Source: CAZEYI01 sp964422855 (GTDB lineage: Bacteria; Patescibacteriota; Gracilibacteria; Absconditabacterales; Absconditicoccaceae). Taken from it: 40,311 nt of DNA. The stretch is from assembly GCA_964422855.1 (NCBI GenBank), contig CAYRCS010000005.1:1-40311 (forward strand), given 5' to 3'. Shown here one piece after another: positions 1 to 11,610 of this stretch. Below the pieces are notes generated by a model. The model ran no database searches and had not been told where the DNA came from. It worked only from the letters and a program-made list of their open reading frames with translations. A program made the position numbers and the translations under genes. Every line of letters starts with the position of its first letter. Within the stretch, counting starts at the first letter, position 1.

Positions 1-9
1 ATGTCAATA

Positions 10-2271
10 CTACGTCACCTCCAAAAATCTCGTTTCTATTTTCCTTACGCCAAACTTCGGATTATGAAATTTTACGATGGCCATACTTTGCCATACTTCC
101 AGTACATAACCAGGTCAGAAAAGCTTATGTCTGACGCTATCTCATTCATCTATCTGTGGTCCACGCTGACTACCACCAGCACTTGCTCCACCTCAAAGAT
201 CGTACGTTTTAAGTAAATCTTGTGGTAATTCTTCGATAAATCTCGATGGAGGATTGTACTTCGTCTGTCCCCATTGCATCCTACTGGCAGCATAGGATAA
301 GAAAATATGATCTTTGGCTCTGGTAATAGCCACATACATCAATCTTCTCTCTTCTTCTAATAGTTTGCTTTCCATGATCGCATTGGCAAGAGGGAATATA
401 CCATCTTCTAGCCCAACCAAGAATACAAACGGGAATTCCAATCATTTACTCGAGTGTGTCGTCATCAATTTGATGGCTTCTGCATTTTCATCGCTATTGT
501 CAGCGGCATCAGCAAGCAAAGTGACTTCTTCCATAAACTGCCTCAAGGAATCTTCGCCATATTCACTATATCTACCAGCCATATTGATCAATTGACCGAT
601 ATTGTCATATTTTTCTTCAGCAGCACTATCATTTCATTCTTCTTTGATAAGATATTCTTTGTATTTCGTCAGTTTCAATATCGTACTGATGACATCAGCA
701 GAGGAGAGCGTAGACCATTGCGATTGTATCTCAGCAAATATACTCATAAACTGCATCACACCATTTCTAGCAGCACTTGGTACATCGATCGTATCAATAG
801 ACTGCATCGCTTCATAGAGTGATATTCACTGAGCTATAGCAGCATCCTCTATAGTATCCAGACTTGTCTTACCTATTTTTCTACCAGGGATGTTGAGGAT
901 TCTTTTGACCGATACGCTATCTCTAGGATTGAGCAACACTTTTACATAACCCAAGACATCTTTGATTTCTTTTCTTTCAAAAAACTTAAACGCACCAAAA
1001 ACCTTATACGGCAAACCTTCCTGGATCAGTATCTGTTCAAAAGGAGAGGATTGTGCATTGGTTCTATAGAGTATCGCAACTTGTGATCGAGATTTGATCT
1101 TGCCTCCATCTTTCATCTTTTTGAAAAGGTCGACGATATTGACTGCTTCATCCATCTCATCACGATGCGCAAATACGGTGATCTTATCATCACCCGTTCT
1201 ATGAGCTTTGACTTCTTTTTGGTATTGATGAGCATTGTTTTTAATGATATGATTGCTCGCTTGGACGATATGTGGACGTGAACGATAGTTGATCTGCAAC
1301 TTAAACATCTGGATATCTGGCCAGTATTGTTTTACATTCAAGAAGTTCTCCATCACTGCTCATCTCCAACCATAGATACTCTGAAAATCATCTCCAATCA
1401 GCGTAATATTTGCACACTTTCCAGAGAGCATTTTCATCAATTCAAACTGTATCCAGTTGGTATCCTGCGCTTCATCCACCATGATATAATCAAAATGATT
1501 TTGCCATTTTTCTAAGATATGAGGATGTTCTTTGAACAAGACATAAGGCAACAAAAGCAAATCATCAAAATCCAAGACATTGGCAGTCTGGAGAGCTTTT
1601 TGATAGGCGTGATAGACCTTACCCATCGTACTATCATGATCACTCGCCATTCTTTTTTCAAAAAGATCAGGAGTTACTCATTCGTTCTTAAGTCTGGATA
1701 TCACACCTTTGACCTCAGCATCTTTGACGACTTCCTGGAGATTCATTTTTTTGAGGATATCTTTGATGAGAGCCTTACTTTCATTGGTATCAAATATAGA
1801 AAAATGCTTGCTATAGCCACGTTGCAGGACTTCGATATCTTCTTTTAAGATCTTCAAGAAAGTACTATGAAAAGTCCCTATCCACTTACAATCACTAATC
1901 TGCACACTCGGCACATGCACCGCAGCAGTAGTCGTGACTTGCTGGATAAAACTATCGATACTATCATTGCCATCAGCAAAAAGTGAGCCATTATCTCTCG
2001 TAACAGGAGCGTCTAATCACCCCATGTCTCCTGCCAGAGCAACCAATCTTTCCTTCATTTCGTGAGCAGCCTTGTTCGTAAACGTCACTGCCAAGATGCG
2101 CTGTATAGGTATATTGCGCCCAAAAACGAGATACCCTATCTTATACATCAAAGTTCTTGTTTTCCCTGATCCAGCACCAGCAATGATCAGACTGGAAGTA
2201 TCTGTATGGAGAGCTGCCAATGATTGTTCTTCGTTTAATTGTGTTTTGATATAATCGACTATAGATGACAT
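10..2271 (-). CDS. pcrA: UvrD/PcrA-type superfamily 1 DNA helicase
   Basis: An ATP-driven 3'-5' helicase of the UvrD/Rep/PcrA family, acting in repair and replication restart. In 753 aa the sequence shows Walker A AGAGSGKT (residues 31-38), VTFTNKAAHEM, the DEAQDTN Walker B, GDDFQSIYGWRGA, the TTHSSKGLEFP motif and VAITRAK. The C-terminus has the small Tudor-like module of PcrA (GDSVRHKLFGPGYV) before a TAG stop. Several invariant glycines are TGA, including those in WRGA and SKGLEF. With the standard code the gene would end at 193 and lose the Tudor module. The ATG was chosen because the next upstream candidate would run into the preceding gene. It lies 62 bases after the dnaE N-terminal gene on the same strand, so the two are probably co-transcribed. 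Confidence 0.95.
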
Positions 2272-2333
2272 TATCACAAAAATATAAATTTTCTTCCTTG
2301 TAGAAAAATCTACTCTACTTGCAAACACATTAC

Positions 2334-3269
2334 TTACTCGACAAGCGTATCTTTATGTTTTTCGTACAATTCTTTGATGTCATCAGATGGATCAAAATCT
2401 GGGAAAAGCGTAATTCCAAGCTCTATTTTTGTATCAATGACATCAGCCACACGACTATTTGTATCCATTAATTCTTGTGAGCGCCCAAGACTGTATCCAT
2501 TTTTGACCAAAACTGCTTGTATCTCATCTCCAGTCATGATGTGATAGTGACCCGCAGGTTTTCTTCTCGTAGCATCATACAATTTCATATTGTCTTTGAT
2601 CGCTAAGGCAGCTTCCCAAGCATACGAATCTTCGGATTTGATATAGTGGAAGTTGTTGTTTACAATACACGGCAAAGATATTTCTTCTGCCAGTTGTTCT
2701 ATCTTCTCATTCACAAAACGTAAACTAGGAACCAAAGCATAATCCTGTGCTTGTATCTCACCAAATACATGATCAGCTCATAGTATAGATACAATTTTTT
2801 GTGCTATCTCACGGATCTTACTTCGATCGTCTCCATGAGACAAGCATTTTGCAAACCAACTTTCTTCACCACCAAAGTGCGCCATCACGCCATCACTATA
2901 TTTTTCTAATTGTGTGAGGTCAATTTTAGGTTTGTGTTGGAGTCCATCAGTATTGGCAAAAGTAACCAATCTCAATAAGTTATGATAGCCAGCTTGATTT
3001 TTTGCAAGCAAGACGATGTTACCAATAGACTTAGGATCGTTTGCAGCTTGTGCATCGACGACAAAACCCAATTCTACTCAGACGATAGGCTTGATGCCAG
3101 CATCTTTTGCAGCATTATAAAATTGTATAGCACCATACATACCCCAATAATCAGTCACAGCAATAGCGGACATATCATGAGATTTTGCATACGCCGGTAT
3201 TTTTTTGATCAAACCTATCGCCTCGAGAAAGGAAAAGGTACTATGTCAGTGAAGATGAACAAAACCCAT
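2334..3269 (-). CDS. dnaE: DNA polymerase III alpha subunit, N-terminal (PHP domain) half of a split DnaE
   Basis: A 311-aa protein matching only the N-terminal PHP region of bacterial DnaE. It opens with MGFVHLHGHSTFSFLEAIG (PHP motif 1, HxH) and continues through MSAIAVTDYWGMYGAIQFY and GIKPIVGVELGF. It ends with TAA just after the PHP domain (FPDFDPSDD...). The polymerase part is absent here but is encoded at 37353-40223 on the other strand. The usual motif-2 TDHGN reads TDYWG (residues 39-43), so one PHP metal ligand is lost; many DnaE PHP domains are similarly inactive, so proofreading from this domain is unlikely. Two glycines (in HLHGHS and VGVEL) are TGA. The ATG gives the exact family N-terminus. 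Upstream lies a 126-base divergent intergenic region shared with bdbC. Confidence 0.93.
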
Positions 3270-3395
3270 AAATCAAACACGTATAAAACATTCACACTCT
3301 ATATTTGTCCTCATCAAAATCCAATAAAAAACAAACTTGTTTTCAAAATACAAAAGATTACACCATAAAAGATTTATATCCCTACTATCTACATT

Positions 3396-3872
3396 ATGAA
3401 CTTCATCAAAAAATATGGACTACGAATCATTTTTGTGCAAGCACTTGTAGCAACGATTGGCTCATTATACTATGGTCGATACGGCGATCCTGTAGTTAAT
3501 ATAATGACATGAGATCTATTTAATGCAGCAAACGGATATGCTCCATGTACGCTATGTCGATACGCTAGGATTTTGATGTATCCTATAACGATCACCGCAC
3601 TTATCGGCATCCTCAAAAAATCATACGATGCAGTAGATTATATGATAATCCCAGTAGTCTTGGGTATATTGCTCGAATTATATCATTACTCACTCCAGAA
3701 ATTTCCTATCAGTACATCTGCATTTTGTACAAAAATGAATCCATGCAACGCACTCCAAGTAGATTACTTTGGCTTCATTACTATACCATTCTTGTGTCTT
3801 ATCGCATTTGTTGTGATAGCTATCGTCATATTTTTGCTCAAAAAAGCTACCAAATCATGATCGATCGATTAG
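3396..3872 (+). CDS. bdbC: Disulfide bond formation protein, DsbB/BdbC family
   Basis: A 158-aa membrane protein with about four hydrophobic helices. It has the two DsbB/BdbC cysteine pairs: PCTLCRYARILMYP (CxxC) in the N-terminal half and FCTKMNPCNALQVDYFGFITIPF in the second extracytoplasmic loop. The family re-oxidises a thioredoxin-like disulfide oxidoreductase and passes electrons to quinone in the cytoplasmic membrane. No DsbA-like partner is in the window. The frame runs through two TGA glycines and ends at TAG 3870-3872; a standard-code stop at 3858 would drop only four residues. Its end overlaps the next gene's ATG by 16 bases, indicating an operon. Confidence 0.88.
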
Positions 3873-4648
3873 ATAAGCTCTATACACAAGACAAAAACAA
3901 ACTATACGCAAATATTTGGGATCATCAAAAAAAACATAACACCACACTCATCAATTTTCTCTATTTTGCAAATGTGGTAAAAAACCATCTCCCCAATCGC
4001 AAAAAAACCATCGAACAAAAAACATACTACAACAATCTGATCAATAGTGATTTTCTATTGCCTGATGGGATTGCTCTCCAGACTTTCTACAAAGTAGCAT
4101 ATAAGTTATGATATATACCAACAGAAAAAATACCAAATCTCAATGGCACAGATTTCGTCCCTTATTTCTTAGAGAAGGCAAAAAAAGATAAAAAAAAGAT
4201 ACTCATCCATCTATATGGAGCATCTGACCAGACATTACAAAAATCAAAAGAATACTTCAAACAATACGGCCAAATAGGCTACACACATCATGGCTATGGG
4301 AACTTGGACGACAAAGAGATACAGGAATTGGTGCAAAAACTATCGCCAACGCATACCAATATACTACTGATCGGAAGAGGGACACCCATTCAAGAAAATC
4401 GAGCAAACAAATATAAAAATTTTCTACCAAATACAATGATATTTACCGTAGGCTGACTCTTTGATTTTATGACTGGATTAGAAACCAGGGCACCCAAGCG
4501 GATGCGTGGTCGAGGAGAGTGGCTATATAGGCTTATTACCAAGCCAAAAAAAAATGCGTCCAAAGTACGATACACACTAGGATGGATTCCTTATACTTTC
4601 CGCCATTTGCTATTGAAAAGATTGACAGATTCCATACGCTCCAGATAA
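3857..4648 (+). CDS. WecG/TagA/CpsF family glycosyltransferase
   Basis: A 263-aa protein with the WecG/TagA/CpsF (GT26) pattern: LLPDGIALQ early, ILLIGRGTPIQE in the middle and the C-terminal signature TVGGLFDFMTGLETRAPKRM followed by EWLYRLITKP. Family members transfer N-acetylmannosamine or ManNAcA to lipid-linked sugars in wall teichoic acid, enterobacterial common antigen or capsule synthesis, at the inner face of the membrane. The exact sugar cannot be read from sequence. The signature's first conserved Gly and the Gly after the YKL stretch are TGA. It overlaps bdbC at its start, and the next ATG follows 33 bases after its stop. Confidence 0.9.
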
Positions 4649-4681
4649 CATGTTTTTTTATCGATTGTTCCAACCCACACA

Positions 4682-6766
4682 ATGCAAGTAGTGCAACATA
4701 ATTCTCATTATCTCGATAACGCACAGATATTAGATATTCATAAAAAACTCGACAACGGCATTCAGATCAAGACCAATATCCATTTCTTGCAAGAACAATT
4801 TGTTGATTTTCAAAAAGATATCATCGAGTGACTCATCGCAGATATAAGTGATATAGCAAGCGATAAGAACTACGACGTTGATGAAATCAAAACAGCATTT
4901 GAATCTGGACTCCAAGGTGTAAACACCAAGCTCAAGGCCTTTGCTAGTCAGATGGATAAGATCGAACACTTCACCACAAAATGATATATCCAAGTCATCG
5001 TAGACAATACACTTATTACATCACTCATTGGCGATGTAACGATCATGATATTGAGAAACGGCAAATTATACTACTCATTACACAACAGCTTCGATACAGA
5101 AGAAAAGATCGATCTCTTCTCTGATTTCATAGAATGAGACCTAGAAAATCATGACGAAATATTATACGTCGGTACCAAGGTAGAAGACGCATTGGACGAT
5201 AACGACCTCGATACGATACAAGTTGCTATGCAACAAGAAAGAAGCATCCTAGAAACATTGGAAGCTATCTTGACCAAGAGAATGGACAAGAAGCATATCA
5301 CATTCTTCACCCAGTATTCTATCAGATGAACAACAACAAGAGCATCAGCAGAGGGATGATCTAAGTACAAACTACAAATGCCACAGTTCTCATTCTCACT
5401 AGGTAAACTTAACAAATACAAATATCTCCTCGTAGAAAACAAATACTATGTAAGTATTGCTGTATTGTCAGTATTTGTACTATTTATCGTATACCACGTC
5501 CTAGCACAATTATTGAACGTCACACAAAATGATGTTATGCTCACTGAAGCAGGCGTACTCGTAGACGTAACAATTGATGATATCAAGAAAGACATCCAGG
5601 TTTTCCAAACTATGGATCCTACCTCTGACGAAAAAGGACAAAAATATCACGAGATTATGCAAAAACTTACTACCCTCGAAACCAGAGGTAGATGGCTAGA
5701 AGACGTTAAGCAACTAAAAAATATTATCCAAGTAGATTACAACAAAGGATTCAATATCGTATACATATCAAGTATTAGTCAATTTGACGATCTTGCATCC
5801 AACTACAAAGCATCATTTATGACATTCAACAACGCTGAGCTCAATGGATTAGGAACATTGCGCAATCTCTACTTTACTAACAGCGCTGCAATTGCTGGTT
5901 CCAAAGGAGCACTTCTTGGATCACTCAACGATAGTGTTAGAGGTACGCTCGTAGATTTTGGTAGTGATGAAGATGTAATCAACTGTTCACAAAACTTGAT
6001 GAGAAATGGTTTGTATTGTGTGACAGCAGGAGCTAATTTGTTCAACGTTACCAACGGTGGTCTAGAAGTACTTGCCACATCTGATGAAAAATGATTTCCA
6101 AATGACGTAGCAGATATAGGAGTATACGGCAAAGCAAATATGTACCTCCTTCGTAGTGCATTTACCGAAGCAAGTACAGGAGCTATATTTGTAACCAGAT
6201 ACCGCAATGCATTAGGCTCACAAACACAATTTGAAGAAGGGCAAGATAATCCAATATTGTCTGAGTCAGTACCAGCAGGTGCTGTATTCACATCAGGGTT
6301 TGCTAGCTATGCTATAGATGGTTCTTTCCTCTCACGAGGACGCAATGATGCCAAACTCTATCAATTCTGGAGAGAAGGGACAAGTACATTATTGAGTACA
6401 CGTGTAGTGCCACTTCTTGGATGAGACAAAGCAAGCAAAAAATACTCAGATGATATCAAAGTAATAGCCTATGTAGGAACAAGATACATCTATCTTTTTG
6501 ATAGAAAAAATCAGACATTTACTGTATACGACACCGCACCAAACAAAGATAAAGATGTATACAATAGAGAATTTGCTATGCGCTATCTCTTTAGCTTCAC
6601 ATTTGCTCTCGAAGCAGATAAAGTCATCGATGCTGCAGTCCCAGAATCATTGGGTAATAGACCTGAATTATATGTCCTTACCAGCAAAGGTGTTAGCAGG
6701 ATCAAGCTCTACGAATTTATCGACAGCCTAGCTGCAGGTACTCTCAAACAAGTAACAAGCAACTAA
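4682..6766 (+). CDS. Large single-pass membrane protein of unknown function
   Basis: A 694-aa protein I do not recognise. Residues 1 to about 250 lack hydrophobic segments. The stretch around residues 110-180 (LIGDVTIMILRNGKLYYSL... then IDLFSDFIEGDLENHDEILYVGTK) vaguely resembles a divergent PP2C-type phosphatase core, but I see no clear metal-binding aspartates. One transmembrane helix lies near residues 256-277 (SIAVLSVFVLFIVYHVLAQL). The remaining roughly 415 residues are rich in beta-type sequence (KVIAYVGTRYIYLFDRK; RPELYVLTSKGVSRI), possibly an extracytoplasmic propeller-like domain. The order suggests cytoplasmic sensing linked to an outer domain; this is inference. The frame passes several TGA codons and ends with TAA. 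It follows the glycosyltransferase on the same strand and is followed 27 bases later by alaS. Confidence 0.8.
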
Positions 6767-6793
6767 ACATTTGTATCATAAAACAAAACATAT

Positions 6794-8428
6794 ATGCTAC
6801 AGCTATCATCACACGAACTGAGAACTAAGTGGCAACAATTTCGAGAAAACAATAAGCACGCATATCTCCCAGAAGCATCTCTCATTGCTGACAAAGAAAG
6901 CACAGCACTTTTTAATGTTGCAGGTATGCAACAACTCATTCCATTCCTCGTTGGGAAAGCTCATCCATTGGGAGCTAGATTATACAACATCCAAAAATGT
7001 GTCAGGACCAATGACATCGATGACATAGGTGACGAAAGACATCTCTCTTTATTTGAGATGATGGGAAACTGGTCATTAGGTGATTATTTCAAGAAAGAAA
7101 GTATAACGTGGACAGTCCAATTTCTCCATCACGAATTACAAATTCCTTTGGATAAAATCGGAGCTACAGTATTTGCTGGTGATACGAAACAAGGGATTCC
7201 TAGAGACGAAGAAAGTCTTGCTATATTGGCAGACCTAGGGATTACAAATATCAAAGAAATGTGATTTGATGACAAAGGCGAATCAGACAATTTCTGGACT
7301 CCGGGACCTATAGGTCCATGTGGTCCTTGTGCAGAATTCTATTATGATAGAGGAGAAGCTTACGGTCCTACAGATCGAGATATGTGAGTCAATGATAGAT
7401 ACACAGAGATCTGGAACAATGTATTCATGTCCTATTACAGCGATGGATCAGGCAAACTCACTGAACTCCCTCAGAAAAACGTCGATACCGGTATGGGATT
7501 TGAGCGTTTGTTGTTAGTATTACAAAATGGTGAAACGGTATTTGATACTGATATACTTAGACCATTAGTACAAATAGCTGACGATACTCTACCTCTATGA
7601 GATGAGCGAAAAAATATTCCAGATATACACAAAACACACATAGAAAGTTGTAGAGTTTTTGCAGATCATTTGAGAACTGCCACATTTCTTATAAGAGACG
7701 GCATAGAGCCATCAAACGAAGGAAAATGATATGTCGTAAGAAGGCTTATAAGAAGAGTATGCTTCAGATTCCGTGGAGCAAAAACAGGAGTTTTAGAAAA
7801 CTCCGTAAGTAAAATTGTTGAAAAAATTAAAGAATTACACCCTCATGAAACACTCGATACTAAAAAGATTACCCAATCAATAAAAAAGGAAATCAATAAG
7901 TTTAATAGCACGATAGATAACGGCGAAACGTTTGCATCACAAGTATTTAGAAAAATCAAACAAGGAGATATAAAGTGAAAGGAAATAGCAGGTTCATTAT
8001 TTACTCTATTCGAATCTTTTGGCTACCCATATGAACTTTCTATAGAATTATTCGAAAATGGAGGAGGAGTACTTGATAAAAATACCATAAAAAAAGATTT
8101 TGATGAGAAATTAAAAGAAGCTCAGGACCGCTCACGTGCAGCCACAAAGGGTAAATTTACTCTAGATGTAGATCGATCCGCGTACATCCAATGACTTCCA
8201 AGCACACAATTCATATGATATAAAGAACTTCAAAATACTGAGAGCAAACTTCTCAAAGATTTTGTCGTAAATGACCAGAGAGTACTCGTCTTTGACAAAA
8301 CACCATTTTACGCAGAATGAGGTGGTCAGACTTGAGATAGAGGAGTCATCACTTTAGACTCTGGAGAACAAGTACAAGTTGTAGATGTAAAAAAATATGA
8401 AGGAATTTATTTACATATAGTACAGTAA
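6794..8428 (+). CDS. alaS: Alanyl-tRNA synthetase, C-terminally short
   Basis: Charges tRNA-Ala with alanine. In 544 aa the class II catalytic core and tRNA-recognition region are complete: LFNVAGMQQLIPFLVG, QKCVRTNDIDDIGDERHLSLFEMMGNW, DNFWTPGPIGPCGPCAE, RYTEIWNNVFM, VDTGMGFER and FADHLRTATFLIRDG with PSNEGKGYVVRRLIRR. The editing region then begins (TPFYAEGGGQTGDRG) but the protein stops with TAA about 35 residues later. The editing zinc site (HxxxH...C...H) and the C-Ala domain of a usual AlaRS of about 870 aa are missing, and no such piece is found elsewhere in the window. TGA encodes conserved glycines (GKGYVVRR, DMGVNDRY). The stop lies 20 bases before the next ATG. Confidence 0.95.
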
Positions 8429-8448
8429 TTTTTTATACTTCTACTATA

Positions 8449-8823
8449 ATGCTTAGTTCTGATAGGAAAGTACATATCCGACAACATTTAGTAGGTAATT
8501 TTCTCAATAAACCACCAGACACTACCAAAAAACGAGCCAATGAAATAACAAAGATACTCAATACCACAGGATTTCCTCCAGACAAAAAAATTGGTATGAG
8601 TGCATTTATTGAACGACAACAAAAGCATTTTGTAGACCAAAATCCAGTATTTTCAAATGAGATCAAAGAATTTGAACAAGAATCAGAGGATCTCATAGCT
8701 ACATTCAACCAAGAATATCTAGAACTTATGAAGAATATATCTACATCCAACTTACCCGAAAATTCTATAAGAGAACAAAATAGATCCTTTGCAGACAAAC
8801 GAAGAGAACACAAATTCACATAA
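8449..8823 (+). CDS. Small hypothetical protein
   Basis: A 124-aa charged, mostly helical-looking protein with no signal or membrane segment and no family I recognise. It contains no in-frame TGA. It sits between alaS and the nuclease gene on the same strand with short gaps (20 and 18 bases), and its codon use resembles its neighbours, which argues for a real gene. A TATAAT hexamer overlaps its ATG (TATAATG), so if that were a -10 box the true start would lie downstream. No function is proposed. Confidence 0.6.
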   Translation: MLSSDRKVHIRQHLVGNFLNKPPDTTKKRANEITKILNTTGFPPDKKIGMSAFIERQQKHFVDQNPVFSNEIKEFEQESEDLIATFNQEYLELMKNISTSNLPENSIREQNRSFADKRREHKFT

Positions 8824-8841
8824 TTTATCTCACCAATACAC

Positions 8842-9894
8842 ATGCAAACACCTTTGCCATGATTGGGTCGATCAATTAGTAGAATGACACTTCTCCACTA
8901 CTGCCAAAAAAAATATTTTTTTCAATACTACACCAATAGCATCAAATCCATGAATAAAGAACTATGGTTGGATGCTCTTGTAGCCAAGAATATCCATAGT
9001 TTCGGCATGCGATTGGGTCAAAAAACCCATGAAATCATGTCAGACTACCTGAGACTATTATCACAGTATGCCATCCAAGAACATCATATACAACAACTCA
9101 TAGATCAGACTGCCAACAGTATGCGTTCCGAATTCGAAAAATCAGAAAAAAAGGACTATACCAAATACGATAAGAATAACCCCGATGGGCTCAAAGAGCA
9201 CTATTTTCACGAAAACAACTCCATAGACCTCGAACAAGGTATCCAAAAGATCACAGACAACCTCCGTGCGTTTATAGCAAGTCCTCTCCATACCCAAATA
9301 CAATGATATTTCAAGGCAGGTCATAGCTACTATATAGAGAGCAAAGAAAGAAATTTTGATATCATGAAGCTCTATGCACCAGAACTAACCGGAAGCGAAG
9401 ATACGATGATCCGAGCAGCTCCAGATTTTGGTATAGTCATGGATGAAAAAAATTATATCATCTATGATCGAAAAACAGGCAATGATGCAGAGCGCATTCC
9501 AGGACAGATATCTGACCAACTCAAGATGTATGCAGTCAAACTATTGCACAAGACCAACAAAACCATAGATGACATTACCATCCACTGTTACGAAGTGTTT
9601 CTACCATCGATGCAACAGTATGGAGGAGTCATCACAGCACAAGATATAGCAAGCATCACACAGACTATCCAAAGCGACGTCCAAGAACTAAAATCTCTCA
9701 TACAAGAGGGCAATGGACGAAAAAATATCCCACTATCATCCCAGTCCTTTACAAGAACCACCAGCACAGCAAAATGTAGAGAGTGTAGACTCAGAAAGGT
9801 CTGTGCAAAACTAAAAAAGCGAGAGGGAGATATGAGTGACAATCATATACTCGACCTGCTCGCTGGTGAAATGGATATCTGAGGATTATTCTAG
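8842..9894 (+). CDS. PD-(D/E)XK nuclease with a predicted Fe-S cluster (RecB/Cas4-like)
   Basis: A 350-aa protein of the RecB-type PD-(D/E)XK superfamily (PDDEXK_1). It has the catalytic pattern APDFGIV (D195) followed by IIYDRKTG (D209-x-K211) and then QLKMYAVKLL, the RecB motif after the core. Four cysteines fit an Fe-S-bound nuclease as in AddB and Cas4: C21 (LLHYCQKKYFF) and a C-terminal C312-x2-C315-x4-C320. Such enzymes process DNA ends in recombination, repair or CRISPR adaptation. No cas genes or helicase partner are adjacent, so a repair role is more likely. TGA is read at residue 7 and near the C-terminus; the stop is TAG. The gene ends two bases from the convergent ftsX stop. Confidence 0.85.
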
Positions 9895-9896
9895 TT

Positions 9897-10838
9897 TTAC
9901 CTAGATAAGTGATTGAGATAGCTATATGATAGTACACCCATAGATAGTACAACTACAAGCAAGATTGCTATAGTCACAGCAACGAAGAATATTCATTCAT
10001 GGATCAACAATCCCCATACACTGATATCAAACAATACCGTAACAGATATACCCAATACGATAAGCGTCAGTATGAGCAAGCCAAACAACAATACGACGGA
10101 CAAAGCTATCGTACCAAATGTTACAGCCAAGAATGGCATTACAATCTGCTGATGCGAAGCTCCCAGAAGCTTCTTGATCTCTATCTTACTATGAAACACA
10201 TCAAACACACTCTTGATCATAAACCCACCCAGCATAAGTATCGTACCAAATAAGATAAGCACCAATACAATTCAAATACCAGTCACAAAACGACTAAAGT
10301 TTATGATAGTAACAACTCTTTTTTCTTGGTTTTTTAAAGTAGCATCTTCATTGAGATCATCGACATTGACGATGATATTTTTGTATTTCACAATAATTGA
10401 TTTCAATTTTTGATAGTCTTCCTCCGAACGAAACATCACAAAGAGAGTGGGAGGGAGTGGGTTTTCTATACCAAACTTGGTAAATGTTTCTGTAAGTTGT
10501 GGTATTCTACTTTCTAAGAAACCTACCGCATCATCTTTGGACAAGAATATCGTTTCCAATCCTTCATCTTGTAGTTTTGTAGTAAGCTCAACCACTTGCT
10601 CATAAGTCGTTTCATCAGTCTGAGCTTGTTCACTGATATAGAAATATATACCAAGCTTATCCTTCAAACTATCTGCTAGATCTCCTGTGTACAATGAAAG
10701 CCCCAAAAATATCGTCAATATATACAGCAAGAAGCCAGTTAATAAAGCAATAATACCTATATGGCCACCCTTTTTACGTAATATCAACTCTACATCATCA
10801 GCCAACAAACCTTCTCCACCTAGAAAACGTGCAAACAT
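9897..10838 (-). CDS. ftsX: Cell division protein FtsX (ABC-type permease)
   Basis: A 313-aa membrane protein with FtsX architecture: a short cytoplasmic N-terminus, a first TM helix (IALLTGFLLYILTIFLG), an extracytoplasmic domain of about 110 residues containing KDKLGIYFYISEQ and FLESRIPQL, then three TM helices with the FtsX-core motif IEIKKLLGASHQQIVMPF. FtsX pairs with the ATPase FtsE to activate peptidoglycan hydrolases at the division site. ftsE is not in the window. TGA glycines occur just before the second TM helix and in the last one. It is the downstream gene of the block reading leftward, 21 bases after the TPR gene. Confidence 0.9.
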
Positions 10839-10859
10839 ATACTAGAACAAAAAATAAAG

Positions 10860-11495
10860 TTACTTCGTCTGCATACTACGAAATAATTTTTGCGTATCAA
10901 TAAATTTTTCAAACAAAAGCACTTTCATATCATAATAAGTTATATCTTTATCCACAGTTTGTAATTCGGCATGATGCATGTGATAGTGTTTGATCATTTT
11001 TCTTGCCTTTGAATAATTTTGTTCCAAAAGATAGAGTTCTATAAGATTATAGATAATTTCGGCATCATTTGTATTGATATGAAAGGCATCTTCTATCGTA
11101 TTGAGGCCCTTTTCTCTATTGCCATACCAGTATTCGCATAAGCCATAGCATCTTAGGATTTCATGATTTTTGCCATGAGTAAGCTCCAAAGCTTTTTTCA
11201 AAAATTCTTTAGCTTTTTTCCAATTATTTTTTTCCATTTCGAGAACCCCCTTGATATACAAACCCAATGGATCTGTGTTTTTTTTCTTAACATTAAGAAA
11301 ATCTATAGCTTTACCAGCCTTAGTAATTTCTCCTTGTCTGTATAATATATCAGTAACCTGCAATAATGATTCCTCATTATTAGGGTCTTTGATTAATACT
11401 TTATTGACCATAGCCAAAGCTTCTGCAAATTTTCACGCATCTTTGAGAGCCTCTACTTCCTCAAAAATCGAATCAGGTATATAGTGTTTACTCAT
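10860..11495 (-). CDS. Tetratricopeptide-repeat protein
   Basis: A 211-aa protein built from TPR-like helical pairs: KFAEALAMVNKVLIKDPNNEESL, the segment ending KAKEFLKKALEL, and EIIYNLIELYLLEQNYSKARKMI. There is no signal peptide or membrane helix. TPR proteins act as scaffolds for protein complexes; the partner is unknown. The ATG at 11495 restores the first repeat, which needs one TGA read as Gly (DAGKF). It lies 21 bases upstream of ftsX on the same strand, so a link with cell-envelope or division functions is possible but inferred. Confidence 0.82.
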
Positions 11496-11610
11496 GTCTC
11501 GTATAGACAAATAAATGCTACTAAAAACTATACCCCCATAGACTCAGCAAAGCAATTCACGCAACCATATCTATATACTAGCACTTTACTTATATACTTT
11601 TTATGACAAA

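Noticed and set aside
2272..2333. A hairpin GTAGA...TCTAC before the helicase as a terminator or a partner of the REP-like element
   Set aside because: The stem is only five base pairs and AT-rich, and its sequence does not match the element at 37302-37330.
2982..3368. Plus-strand open frame over the dnaE N-terminal gene
   Set aside because: It is the shadow of a conserved minus-strand gene and has no recognisable protein features.
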